NCBI RefSeq assembly: GCF_907164915.1
Contig: NC_061862.1
Coordinates: 30,273,151 to 30,337,150, forward strand
Direction: 5' to 3'
Length of the DNA: 64,000 bases
Source of the DNA: Impatiens glandulifera
Lineage: Eukaryota; Streptophyta; Magnoliopsida; Ericales; Balsaminaceae
Position numbers and translations under genes: made by a program. Below the pieces are notes generated by a model. It searched no databases, was not told the origin of the DNA, and was given only the letters and a program-made list of their open reading frames with translations. Each line of letters begins with the position of its first letter. The stretch's first letter is position 1. Below, in pieces: positions 54,402 through 64,000 of this stretch.

Positions 54402-56169
54402 TGTCTTTTGATCGACCCCCAATGCTAGAAGGTGACGACTTTACCAACTGGAAGGCACGCATGCACCTGCATTTAATCACTATGGATGATGAGATGCAGT
54501 TCATTCTGACTAAAGGACTGGTAAAGATTTGATAAAGACAAAGGATTGGACAGCTGATGATAGGAGAAGAAACAATCTGGACAATCATGCCAGAAACCGC
54601 ATCACTAACGGTTTGGACAGGAATATGTTCTGTAAGGTCAAAGATTCCAAAACCGCAAAGGAAACATGGGAAGCGATGATTCAAATTCATGAGGGAAATG
54701 AAAGAACCAAGGAAAACAAGATAATGGTAGCTACCCAGAAGTTTGAAAATATCAAGATGAAACCGGGAGAAACAATGAGAGAATACAGTGACCGGTTCAC
54801 AGATGTGATAGACGAGCTATCAACTCTTGGAAAGAAGTATGACAACAAGGAAATCATCATGAAAGTGCTAAGATCCCTTCCAAGTGCATGGGACATAAAG
54901 ACAATGGTGATGAGGGAATCAAACTGTCTAAGCAAGATGAAGCTACACGATGTGTTCGAAGATCTTAAGGCATATGAGTTTGAAATGAGATCTAGGACTG
55001 AAGATGAAGTCTCAGCCTCAACCTCAACCAAAGCATTGGTCACATCCATAGAACCGGTTGCTCCTGCACCAATCAGAATCGCTGAACAGTTCACTGAGGA
55101 TGCCATGGCAATGCTTGCACAGAAATTTGGCAGATTCATGAAGAGAAGCCAACCGACAAACAGCAACAACTATAACTACGGTGATAAATATAATATTAGA
55201 TGTTATAACTGCAATTGTAATGGACATTTCAGGTGGGAATGCAGAAAACCAAGACGGGATGACCGGAAACCGGACGATCAGAATCACCGAAATAACTATC
55301 AACAAACCGGTGAAGGAAGTGAAGTTCAGAAAGCATTGATAGCCGATGACGGAGGAAGCTTATGGGCTCACAGTGACAGTGATGATGAATTCACATGCCT
55401 CATGGCAAATGAGGAACATGTATTTGACTCTACCTGTGAAGAATTTACTAAAGATGAGTTATTCAATGCACTGAATGATATGGTAGCATAGTATAAGAAC
55501 CTATTAACATTAATACCAACCCAACTCAACTTTGGAACCGACCCCATAGCACCAACCATGACCGAACCAAAAACCATCCAACCTGATAAAATCCTGGAAA
55601 CCGAGATATCACCTGAAATATCCTCTAAGATCAAACAGCTGAAGGAGTCAGTTCAAGAATTGACCGAAGAGGATGATGCCCGAACCCAGTATCGAATAGC
55701 CGCATGGAAAAGATCCAGTGACATGGTGAACCAGATGTCGAAGTACAAAAGACATCCTAAATGCAAATTTGGTCTTGGGTACAAAGACAACAAATCCGTC
55801 AACCGGAACCACTCGGACAAAATGAAGCTTACAAAAGGCAACATTCCCTTTGTAAAATTTGTCAAGAGCTCTTTAACCGACGATGAGGAACAAAGTGCCT
55901 CATATCTGGAAGACGAACTAATCTATGTAAGTCCTAGTGACTCCGAAAAATGGCTTCACCTTGAGAAAATGATAGCCAACCGACCCAAAGGTAAGAAAGC
56001 CGAACCACATAGGCTAAACCAAAGACCATCTCCGAATAAGGCACTCTTAGGAAAACAAAAAGATCTTAAACCGAGTACAGGAAAACTAGTTAGAACCATA
56101 ACCGGGAAAGTTGTCCGACTTATCAAAGTCTGGATACCTAAGAGACTAATCACTTGTGGACCCAAGTAA
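54402..56169 (+). pseudogene. SIRE-type gag and gag-pol spacer, frameshifted
   Basis: The ATG at 54402 opens MSFDRPPMLEGDDFTNWKAR, the SIRE/Maximus gag signature; a +1 shift near 54520 moves the frame to the one that runs 54529-55491 (DWTADDRRRNNLDNHARN, NERTKENKIMVATQKFE). The zinc knuckle CYNCNCNGHFRWEC is at 55199-55240. A stop at 55489 separates a second part (55558-56169), Lys-rich and ending VWIPKRLITCGPK, which in this lineage joins gag to protease. Gag packages the element RNA; here one shift and one stop disable it. Confidence 0.9.
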
Positions 56170-56212
56170 ATGTGGGTACCAAATAGTTGTAAATATGTAT
56201 ATTTTGTAGGAT

Positions 56213-59155
56213 ATGAAGAAACGGTTAGGAAACTCCGAGTGGTACCTAGATAGCGGTTGCTCTAGACACATGACTGGAAACAACAATCTTCTAACCGACA
56301 TCAGAATAGAAACCGGTGCAATGATTACCTTCGGTGATAACTCAAAAGGTAGAACTGTGGGCAATAGTAAGATTGTCCATGGTAATTTAACAATTGATAA
56401 TGTACTCTTAGTAGAAAATCTGCATTTTAACCTGTTAAGCATTAGCCAAATGTGTGATGCTAGATACACTGTAGAATTCCTTAAACATGCATGCTTAGTT
56501 AAAAATTCTCAAGGTATCATACTGCTAACCGGAAATAGGTTAGGAAATATATACAAGGTAAATTGGAAAAATAAAGTAGAACACCCTGTTTGCATGGTGG
56601 CTAAAACCGATCAAACCTGGCTGTGGCATAAAAGGTTAAACCACTTAAACCTGAAAACCTTAAACTATATCCGCGGTAAAAAGCTGGTTGAAGGAATTCC
56701 TAATATAGTATTCAATAAGGATAAGGTTTGTTCAGCATGTCAAATGGATAAACAAACTAAGTCAACCTTTAAGAGTAAATGACACATTCAGTCTAACCGA
56801 TGCTTAGATCTCTTTAACATGGATCTATTTGGACCGATTAGGGTCGTCAGCCTAGGTGGTATGCTTTACACTATGGTAGTTGTTGATGATTATTCTAGGT
56901 ATACATGGGTAATATTTTTGGCATCCAAACGTGAAACCGCATCGAATTTAATTACATTGCTTAAACGTTTACAAAATGAAACATCAACACGCATAAATAG
57001 CATTAGGAGTGATAGAGGAACCGAATTTACAAATAGTACATTAAATGCATTTCTTGATGAATCCGGTGTTAGACACGAGTTGTCTAGTGCCAGAACTCCT
57101 CAACAAAACGGCCTGACCGAGAGAAGAAACCAAACTCTCAAGGAAGCCGCAAGGTCCATGATAGTTTATTCGGGTATTGCCCAGAAATTCTGGGCTGAGG
57201 CTATCAATACTGCATGTCACACACAGAACCGGTCTCTGATTAACAAGTTTCACAACAAAACACCGTATGAAGTATACTTTGATAAGATTCCTAACCTTAG
57301 GTATCTTAAAATTTTCGGTTGTATGTTACATTCACATAAATGGAAAAACTTACCTATCTGCTTTTGATGCAAAATCCGATATTGGGATCATGTTAGGTTA
57401 CTCAGCAGTCAGTAAAGCTTGTAGAGTGTACAATACTAGAACTCTAACCGTGGAGGAATCTCTTCATGTTGTATTCGATGAATCGGTTGAAAGAAACACT
57501 ACTTCATCCTTTGATCTACACAACAGATTGGAAAACAACAATATCCATTCTGATAGTGAAGATGAGGTTCCGGTTTTCAAACGGTTTGTCCATGACCAAA
57601 TGGGTGATGATGAAACCCAGCCGGATCAAGCTGTCACACGGCAGGAAGCTGACACCTCGGTTCAAACTGAGGAAATCGGTCGGTCTGACACTTTTGTTCA
57701 ACCTACCGATATGTCTATCCTTGATCAAATAAACGGTGATTTGGTAGACACTCCTGAACCGAATCTCAAAAGGAATACAAATCATCTTCCTGATCTTATT
57801 ATAGGTGATCCTTCAGAACCCGTTCGAACTAGGCGACAAATTCTGGAGGAATACTTTAATTCCGCTTTAATATCCCAAATTGAGCCGAAAAGAGTGGATG
57901 AAGCATTGTCAGATCCGGATTAGATCTTGGGAATGCAAGAAGAGCTAAATCCGTTTAAGAGTAATAAAGTCTGGTACCTAGTCCCTAGACCGAAAGATCA
58001 ACCGGTCATAGGAACAAGATGGGTATTTAGAAATAAACTCAATGAAGACGGTTTGGTCACGGGGAACAAAGCCAGATTAGTGACACAAGGATACAAACAG
58101 GAAGAAGGCATTGATTTTGAAGAATTATTTTCCCTGTAGCTAGAATTGAAGCCATTAGGATTTTTCTGGCCTTTGCTGCTTTCAAAAATTTTAAAGTTTT
58201 TCAAATTGATGTCAAAAGTGCATTTTTGAATGGTGACCTACGTGAGGAAGTATATATTGAACAACCACCCGGTTTTAAAAATGCTGACCTGCCTAATCAT
58301 GTATACCGCTTAAACAAAGCATTGTACTGTTTAAAGCAAGCTCCTAGAGCTTGGTATGATACACTAACCGCATTTCTGTTAAAACATGACTTCACCCTAG
58401 GTTCGGTGGATAAAACCTTATTTAAATTTGAGAAAAAGGAACACATCCTACTTGTTCAAATATATTTGGATGATATCATTTTTGGATCAACCGATCCTAA
58501 GTTATGTGATAAATTCTCAACCTTGATGACTAACAAATTTGAGATGAGTATGATGGGAGAGTTAAGCTTCTTCCTAGGCCTTCAGGTTAAGCAACTCGAA
58601 GGTGGAACTTCAATAAGTCAACCCAAATACACAAAGGAACTTCTAAAGAAATTTGGGATGGATACTTGCTCCTCGGCCGCTACCCCAATGAGCTCATCAG
58701 TCAAATTGGACAAGGATGATGACGGTCAAGTAGTAGACCTTACAGCTTACCGAGGAATCATCGGTTCTCTCTTATACCTGACAGCAAGTAGACCGGATAT
58801 ACTATTTGCGGTCGGGGTGTGCGGAAGATTCCAGGCTAATCCAAAACAGTCTCACTACACAGCCGCAAAGCGAATCTTGAAATACCTAAAGGGAACCCCT
58901 GAAGTCGGTCTATGGTATCCAAAGGACTCATCTTTCAACCTCACAAGTTACTCAGATGCAGACTATGCAGGTTGCAAAGTTGACAGAAAAAGTACCAGTG
59001 GAACATGCCAATTCCTAGGTGATCGGCTTGTTTCATGGCACATCAAGAAACAGACATCGGTAGCTCTTTCTAAATTGTCGGAATCCGAATTCACCAAGGT
59101 ACCTATTAAAGAACCGCTCTGTCTATCAGTTACAGTAAACCGACCGATTACCTAG
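56213..59155 (+). pseudogene. SIRE-type pol: PR-IN-RT with truncated RNase H
   Basis: Protease WYLDSGCSRHMTG (56240); GAG-pre-integrase WLWHKRLNHLN and CSACQ; integrase Asp (VVVDDYSRYTW, 56880), Asp (RSDRGTEFTN, 57008) and Glu (PQQNGLTERRN, 57100); reverse transcriptase from TRWVFRNKLNEDG to YLDDIIFGS (58467-58493, catalytic DD) and SRPDILFAVGV; RNase H DADYAGCKVDRKSTSG (58957). Defects: TGA at 56780, a frameshift near 57335, TAG for Trp at 57921, a one-base deletion near 58135 (FSL then stop, where VARIEA follows in the next frame). The RNase H ends after VALSKLSESEF and the usual C-terminal ~90 residues are missing. Inactive as it stands. Confidence 0.95.
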
Positions 59156-59475
59156 TGCTTACACTAATTAACCGCATCAGGACAAATGACTGAAAAACCG
59201 ACCGGTTTGGAAATAATGTACTCTTGATTATTTGATCTCCGAACAAAAGTGGAACAATTATCTGTGTTTAGATGTATCTGTTATGAAAAAGTACCTTTTC
59301 AAAACAAAATGGTCATACCTTAAAAGACGTGAAGATATGATATCTTTCACCGTCCAGGCCTATGACTCACATCCTAGGTTGTAGACATGCTTATTTCATG
59401 CAATATGTTTTATCCTATGGTCAATAGAATACATTAACTGCCACCTACTGGATAATACTATCATCCCTCCACTAA

Positions 59476-59483
59476 TATATAAG
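59476..59483 (+). promoter_or_regulatory. TATA-like box before domain copy 1
   Basis: TATATAAG, 68 bp before the ATG at 59544. The 59156-59475 interval holds no other feature. Confidence 0.45.
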
Positions 59484-59543
59484 TTAGGTAAACATCAGAC
59501 AAAATATTCACAAGTATCAACTTATCATCTCACTAAGACAAAA

Positions 59544-60287
59544 ATGTCTCAGTTTTCAAACATTCTCCAAGTTGATTTCAACTAAACTCAAAGTACAGAG
59601 CATTATGAAATCTTCAAAATGATCAAGTCGCTTGAAGACACCAGTCTAAAATCCTTTCTAGATGACAAATATGTCATTTTCCCTGAAACCGTCATGGAAT
59701 TCTTCTATAACGCCAGGATTTTCCGGGGTACCCCTCATTTCGACAGCCTCTTTCAATCTAGGGTCGGAGGGACCGTGTTTGATTTCTCGGAGAGTGACTT
59801 CGCCAGATGCTTCGTTCTTCCGAAGCAAGGGATCACTGATCTGAACGTCCCGGCCGGACTAAAAGCCGAAATTTCCCTAAGCTTCTCTCGGTCTAATCAT
59901 TCGGTTAGTGACCACGGTGCTAGGTCATCACTGAGAGTTGAATACCAACTTCTCCATGATATCATCTGTAGGAGCCTCCTAGGTAAGGATGTGACCAATA
60001 CCTACTGTGCTACAACTTTCAATATGATAATCGCTATCACAACATATACGCCGGTCAACTGGTCCAGGGTGTTATTCGATGTCCTGATCTGGATGATCAC
60101 CATTCGCCAAACCGTCCTCATCCCCCAAATAAGCTGCATACTCATGGAACGCGGGGTTCCACTCTGTCCGGGCGAAGGACTGAATCAGACCCAGGTCATA
60201 ACCAAGGAAGTTGCCGACTCATTCTATGAGCGGTTCGAGAAGGCATGGAAAAGGAAGAACCGACACCTCAACTCCTCCAGCAATTAA
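59544..60287 (+). pseudogene. Extra domain protein, copy 1
   Basis: The ATG at 59544 opens MSQFSNILQVDFN and meets TAA at codon 14 (59583-59585); the same frame continues open from there to 60287. Conserved blocks: SLEDTSLKSFL, MEFFYNARI, EYQLLHDIICRSL, TYTPVNWSRVLFDVL, then a Lys/Arg-rich end (KAWKRKNRH). It is homologous to copies 2 and 3 downstream (compare INWSSVIFNNL and INWAKVIFSNL). About 245 codons, one domain only. I believe it belongs to a plant transposon-associated family that is common in Lamiales genomes, from memory. Function unknown; no membrane helix or signal peptide. Confidence 0.75.
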
Positions 60288-60603
60288 GTCACTCCTTCCT
60301 AAAACCGGTCATTTTGCTATACGAACCGGTTGTATTGTCATCCTACTCCGTTATGATCTACGTGTGTTTCTTTCGGTTTCTTGTATTTCCCTCTCATTAA
60401 TGAAAAGTAACTTTCAATTTCCAAATACATGGGAAATTACACAAACTTAGTTACTTTCTAACTAGATTCTCCACCTCGAGCTCCGCAACCGGTCAAAAGT
60501 AACTCCTTCCCAAAGAGTTTTGGAAACATAAATATTCCCATCATAAATAAGACAAAACTGAATTTCAGCATTAAATGCTCCTATTTCTACTCCAATCTCA
60601 AAT

Positions 60604-60613
60604 CTATATAAGG
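60604..60613 (+). promoter_or_regulatory. TATA box before domain copy 2
   Basis: CTATATAAGG, 88 bp before the ATG at 60693; followed by a C/T-rich leader ending CTCTCTCTCTTGAGA. A good plant core promoter match. Confidence 0.55.
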
Positions 60614-60692
60614 AACCCCCTCTTGCCAATTCAGCATACATCCAAACAAATCAGAATTTCTTAAACTCTCTCTCTTGAGAAAATTTGAAAGA

Positions 60693-61393
60693 ATGTTGAA
60701 CCGCACACTAAGAAATTATCTGTGCATTGATTTCAACTCCGTCCTCAAGATTGAGGATATTGAAGTAAAGGAACCCTCTTTGAATTCCTCATCGACACCG
60801 GTCTTAGTGACTTTCTCGGAGAAGTCGGACCCGTCTTCATTCCAGAGGTAATGGAATTCTTCTATAATGCAATCATATCCGGTGATGTCATTATTTCCAT
60901 GGTGAAAAATCACCACCTTGTTCTTCGCGAAAGCGAATTTTCCCGAATGTTCCGCCTGCCCACTGAAGGGTTCTCCAATTTCCCATCCCGGGTGGGGAGT
61001 GCAGCGGTGGACTATGCAGAACTGTTCTCCGGAACCCAAGTGCCGGTTGAGAACTATGGTCTAAAAACCCGACTCGCCCGTCACATCCAACTCCTTCACG
61101 ACATCGTCAACCGATCTATTATCTGTCAATCTCCGAATCAACACTATTCAAAGAAACTCTTCGACATGATGACCTACATCATCAGCTACATCCCCATCAA
61201 CTGGTCATCGGTTATCTTCAATAACCTGAAGACAATGGTCGAGACAAAGAAAGGTTTCGGCTATGCCCCTCACATAAGCCGGTTCCTTCGGACACATCAT
61301 TCAAATCTTGGACCGGGTACCCCGGTGTGCTTCTCAAGTGTTCTCCACGAGGAAATGGTGGAGGACAGACTCTCTAAGATGACTGTTACATAA
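60693..61393 (+). pseudogene. Extra domain protein, copy 2 (one frameshift)
   Basis: The ATG at 60693 opens MLNRTLRNYLCIDFNSVLKI; a frame slip near 60765-60775 leads into TLFEFLIDTGLSDFL and PEVMEFFYNAIIS, after which the frame is open to 61393. Conserved blocks: FRLPTEGFSNF, RHIQLLHDIVNRSI, ISYIPINWSSVIFNNLKTM, GYAPHISRFLRTH, NLGPGTPVCF. The family block order is the same as in copies 1 and 3. It has no coiled-coil tail. Only one lesion separates it from a complete frame of about 230 codons. Confidence 0.78.
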
Positions 61394-61671
61394 TTTATAA
61401 TTCTGTTATCCTATGTACTACAAACCAATCCGGTATCAGTTTTCATTATGTCTTTCCTTTTAGTAAAATAATTATTTAAACCGATGAGTTCAAAATTCGA
61501 TAAAATCAAAAATCGGCTCCAAATCGCAAAATTAATAATTGGTCTAAAAGTTCAGCCGGTTAATCGTAAACCAAGTCATCTCGGTTAAATAATCGCTTCG
61601 CTTAATAATCGGTTACAAGAACAAACCGTTTCGTCACCGGTTAGATAACCGCATAAAAAGCCCGCTCAAAC

Positions 61672-61777
61672 TTCCCGCCCATCGTTTGCCGCCCAAAGAC
61701 TTTTGGAGGGAAAATTCCCGCCCAAACCTGACGTGACAGTTCGCGGCGGTTGAAATTCCAACCCGCAACTATAAATA
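61672..61777 (+). promoter_or_regulatory. Promoter-like block before domain copy 3
   Basis: Two TTCCCGCC motifs (61672-61679 and 61715-61722) resemble E2F sites, TGACGTGA (61729-61736) resembles a bZIP site, and CTATAAATA (61769-61777) is a TATA box 109 bp before the ATG at 61878. A pyrimidine-rich leader (TTTCTCTCTCTAGC, GATCTCTCGTTTTC) follows. The layout is that of a plant RNA polymerase II promoter; E2F sites would imply S-phase expression, which is inference. Confidence 0.5.
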
Positions 61778-61877
61778 TGGTCCTTAGCCATTTTATTTCA
61801 TTCTCACGCGAAACCGCTTTCTCTCTCTAGCTTTCAAATCTCTCAATCCTTCGATCTCTCGTTTTCTTCAACCTACA

Positions 61878-64000
61878 ATGGGTCGTGAATCTGTACTCTT
61901 CACTCACATCGTCCAGGTCGACTTCGATGAAGTTCGAGCAAATGGATCGGCGGAAGCTAAACGGGTGTTAACCCAAATCTCTGAGTCTGGTCTTGAACAT
62001 TTCTTGAACGGACCGTTCGTCTTATATCAAGAGGCAGTTACCGAGTTCTTTCAAACCGCCGTTCTCAGCGAAGGGACGATAGCCGCAACAGTAGGCGGTA
62101 AACCGTTCAAGCTTACCATGGAGTCGGTTGCTGAGGTCCTCCATCTGCCAACCGAGGGGAACGACTTCTTAGTGTTTATAGATGAGGTTGCATTCCAAGC
62201 GGTTTGCCAGGATGTTTCGGATACTGAGGTGCCAATAGCAATATCCGGTAAGAAGACCTCACTCAAGCCGGAACTCAGACCACTATGTGAAATCTTAACT
62301 AAGTCGGTTCAAGCACGGGGAGGCAACTATGATAGCCTCACCCGAATGAAGATTGATATGATTGCCGGTTTAGTCAACGACACTAAAATTAACTGGGCGA
62401 AGGTAATCTTCTCCAACTTATGTGAGATGGTGAATCCAACATCCAAACGGTCATGGGGATACGCCGTCCCACTCGGCAAACTGATGCGTCATTTTAACGC
62501 TGACATCGGCCCATGTGTTTTCCTCGCCCCCAACAAAATCGTAAAATCGCATCAATTTATCAGACCGGAGGAGAAGCAGGAAAAAACAAAGGTCTCCGGC
62601 AATATAAGCGGCCGAAGAAAGACAACAGCTAAAAAGAAGAAGGCTCCGGCTAAAGAAAAATCCGGAAGCAAGGCGGATAAGCAACCGACCGGATCGGCTA
62701 ATCCGCAGTCCGACACTCTTAACACAGAAAATTCGGCATCCAGCTCTGGCCGAACCGCTTCACACCACACCGGAGAGGATCGGACTGGCAAAGGGAAAGA
62801 ACCGATGGTCGAAGCACAATCGGCCAGAAATGATAGTGTTGATGCCAGTTCGGGCAGACAACAGGAAGAAAGTGAAACCGCGGATGAACACATCCGACAA
62901 ATGGGCGAGGATCTCATCAACCAAATCATTGAAGAAATTCACGAGCAGGCTCACGCGGAAAGCGACGTCTACTTTCAATGGGCCCTAAACCGGCAGAAAA
63001 TTTTCTACAAAAACATGCTACCGGAACATCCTGCTGACCGGAAATTTGAAAAGCTAGTTGAGATGGAAGCGGAAGTCATCAACCTCACAAAGGCTCAGAG
63101 CGTCTTGAACGCTCTTCGACGAAGTAGGATGGTCGAACCGCATATCCGGTTACTGTGGCTCACCGAACACAACCAAAGTCTTCAAGGAAAGCATATCCCA
63201 GGGATAGCGGACTCTCAATTTGAGCTCTTGGTGTTGGACATGCTAGCGGTCAAAGAACATGAACTGACCTAGGAGCTGGCACGGTTGGAAGCCGAACCCG
63301 AGCACCAGGAGGCGTCACACTTCTCTAGATCTCCACCTGAGGATGATGGCGGTCCGAATTCGGTTGAAACCGAGCATGTCTTCCCTGAACAGGAACCCAT
63401 AATCAATGACACCGACCTCAGAACGGGTACACCGCCCACCGATCAGCACGTCTCTCTTCAAACCGAGGATTCGGTACTGGCTGTAACAGAAGACAGAGTA
63501 AAGGATCTAATCGAGGAATTTGTCAATGCCGCCATTCTGCCATGGAAAAAGAAGATAAAAGAAACTGCGACTAAATTCATCGAGATGATTGAGTCTACAA
63601 ATAAAGAGCTACAAACCGCGGTCGGACAGATCACGTCCGTTGAGGACAAATACGGCATGATCGACCTTTTTCTATAGTGACACAACTGACAGAACTAAGG
63701 CATTGGAGGCCGTAACTAAGAAGTCGGAAGCCGACCTCGCTCTTACCAGCCAAAAGGTCGGTATGGCAGAACTAAACCAATTAACAACCGATCAAAGGAT
63801 GATAAAGATTGATGGGATCTAGCTCAATCCGGTGTCCAGTCCGGTTCTACACTTGAGAGAGTGGCAATGCTTGAAGAGAAGCATGCCAAGACCGAGGCCG
63901 ATCTAAAGGCGGTCACCGAGCAGCTGGCGGACATGATAGCGGAAAAACTGGCAGCCGACAAAGCACTTGAGGAGGCAAATGAGCTTGCGGCCCTGAAGAT
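61878..64000 (+). pseudogene. Extra domain protein, copy 3, long form with coiled-coil tail (runs off the window)
   Basis: The ATG at 61878 opens 464 codons to TAG at 63270-63272. The same frame then continues (ELARLEAEPEHQ) to a stop at 63675, followed by frame-shifted coiled-coil sequence (ALEAVTKKSEADLALTSQ; AMLEEKHAKTEADLKAVTEQ) to the window edge. Domain: HIVQVDFDEV, SGLEHFLNGPFVLY, VTEFFQTAVLSEG, VLHLPTEG, LRPLCEILTKSVQ, TKINWAKVIFSNLCEM, WGYAVPLGKLMRHFN, IGPCVFL (residues 10-220). Then a Lys/Ser/Ala-rich linker (245-330), a helical part (VYFQWALNRQKIFYKNML, LNALRRSRMVEPHIRLLW) like that of the minus-strand element, and a coiled coil. It has a higher GC content than its surroundings. 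The function is unknown; nuclear or nucleic-acid binding is a guess from the basic linker. Confidence 0.8.

Noticed and set aside
54687..55305. Minus-strand frames of up to 160 codons
   Set aside because: Antisense shadows of the gag coding region.
62552..62929. Minus-strand frame of 125 codons
   Set aside because: Antisense of the Lys/Ser-rich linker of domain copy 3; composition effect.

Overview
The window is repeat-dominated nuclear DNA from a flowering plant, most likely a eudicot. I place it tentatively in the asterids/Lamiales because the extra genes in the retrotransposon at the right end look like a protein family I associate from memory with those genomes. The evidence for a plant is AT-rich intergenic DNA with long (AT)n tracts, plant Ty1/copia and Ty3/gypsy polyproteins, hAT and Mutator-like non-autonomous DNA transposons, SINE-like units with tRNA boxes, and plant-type CDC50 exons with GT/AG introns. 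I found no host gene that is intact from start to stop.

Layout. From 0.6 to 22 kb there are dispersed, decaying minus-strand exons of an ALIS gene (CDC50/LEM3 family, the beta subunit of P4-ATPase lipid flippases). They are mixed with many copies of a CGTGTC-rich foldback repeat; one foldback copy (2878-3667) is complete. This tract is interrupted by a nest of transposons. A 6.8-kb element with ~115-bp terminal inverted repeats (7048-13850) holds a copia retrotransposon (7975-13327), which itself holds a solo LTR (8359-9565). A hAT-type element (13885-15626, perfect 8-bp target duplication) lies 35 bp further on. From 22.4 to 24.4 kb there is a tandem array of ~320-bp units with SINE features. 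From 24 to 48 kb a segment is duplicated two to four times. Each copy carries a TATA box or transcript-like modules, a Ty3/gypsy RNase H-integrase fragment, AT palindromes and ALIS remnants. Degraded copia pieces (30.9-32.2 kb and 42.3-43.5 kb) and another hAT element (46246-47726) are inserted among them.

The right end (47991-64000) is two SIRE-type copia elements in opposite orientation. The minus-strand element shows its 3' LTR (2.37 kb, with an internal satellite of TTAGAC/GTCTAA palindromes), its polypurine tract and an 'extra' coding region. That coding region is cut at 53214 by the 5' LTR of the plus-strand element. The plus-strand element has a complete LTR, primer-binding site, gag, protease, integrase and reverse transcriptase (all with frameshifts or stops), and a truncated RNase H. 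After pol it has three successive diverged copies of one unfamiliar protein domain, each with its own TATA box. The third copy is a long, nearly open frame behind a promoter-like block with two E2F-like motifs. This triplicated, individually promoted domain in the 3' part of a copia element is the most interesting thing in the window.

Genes that act together: only the retrotransposon functions (capsid, protease, integrase, reverse transcriptase/RNase H) form a recognisable pathway, and every copy is disabled by mutations. The ALIS remnants tell of an ancestral flippase-subunit locus that was duplicated and broken up.
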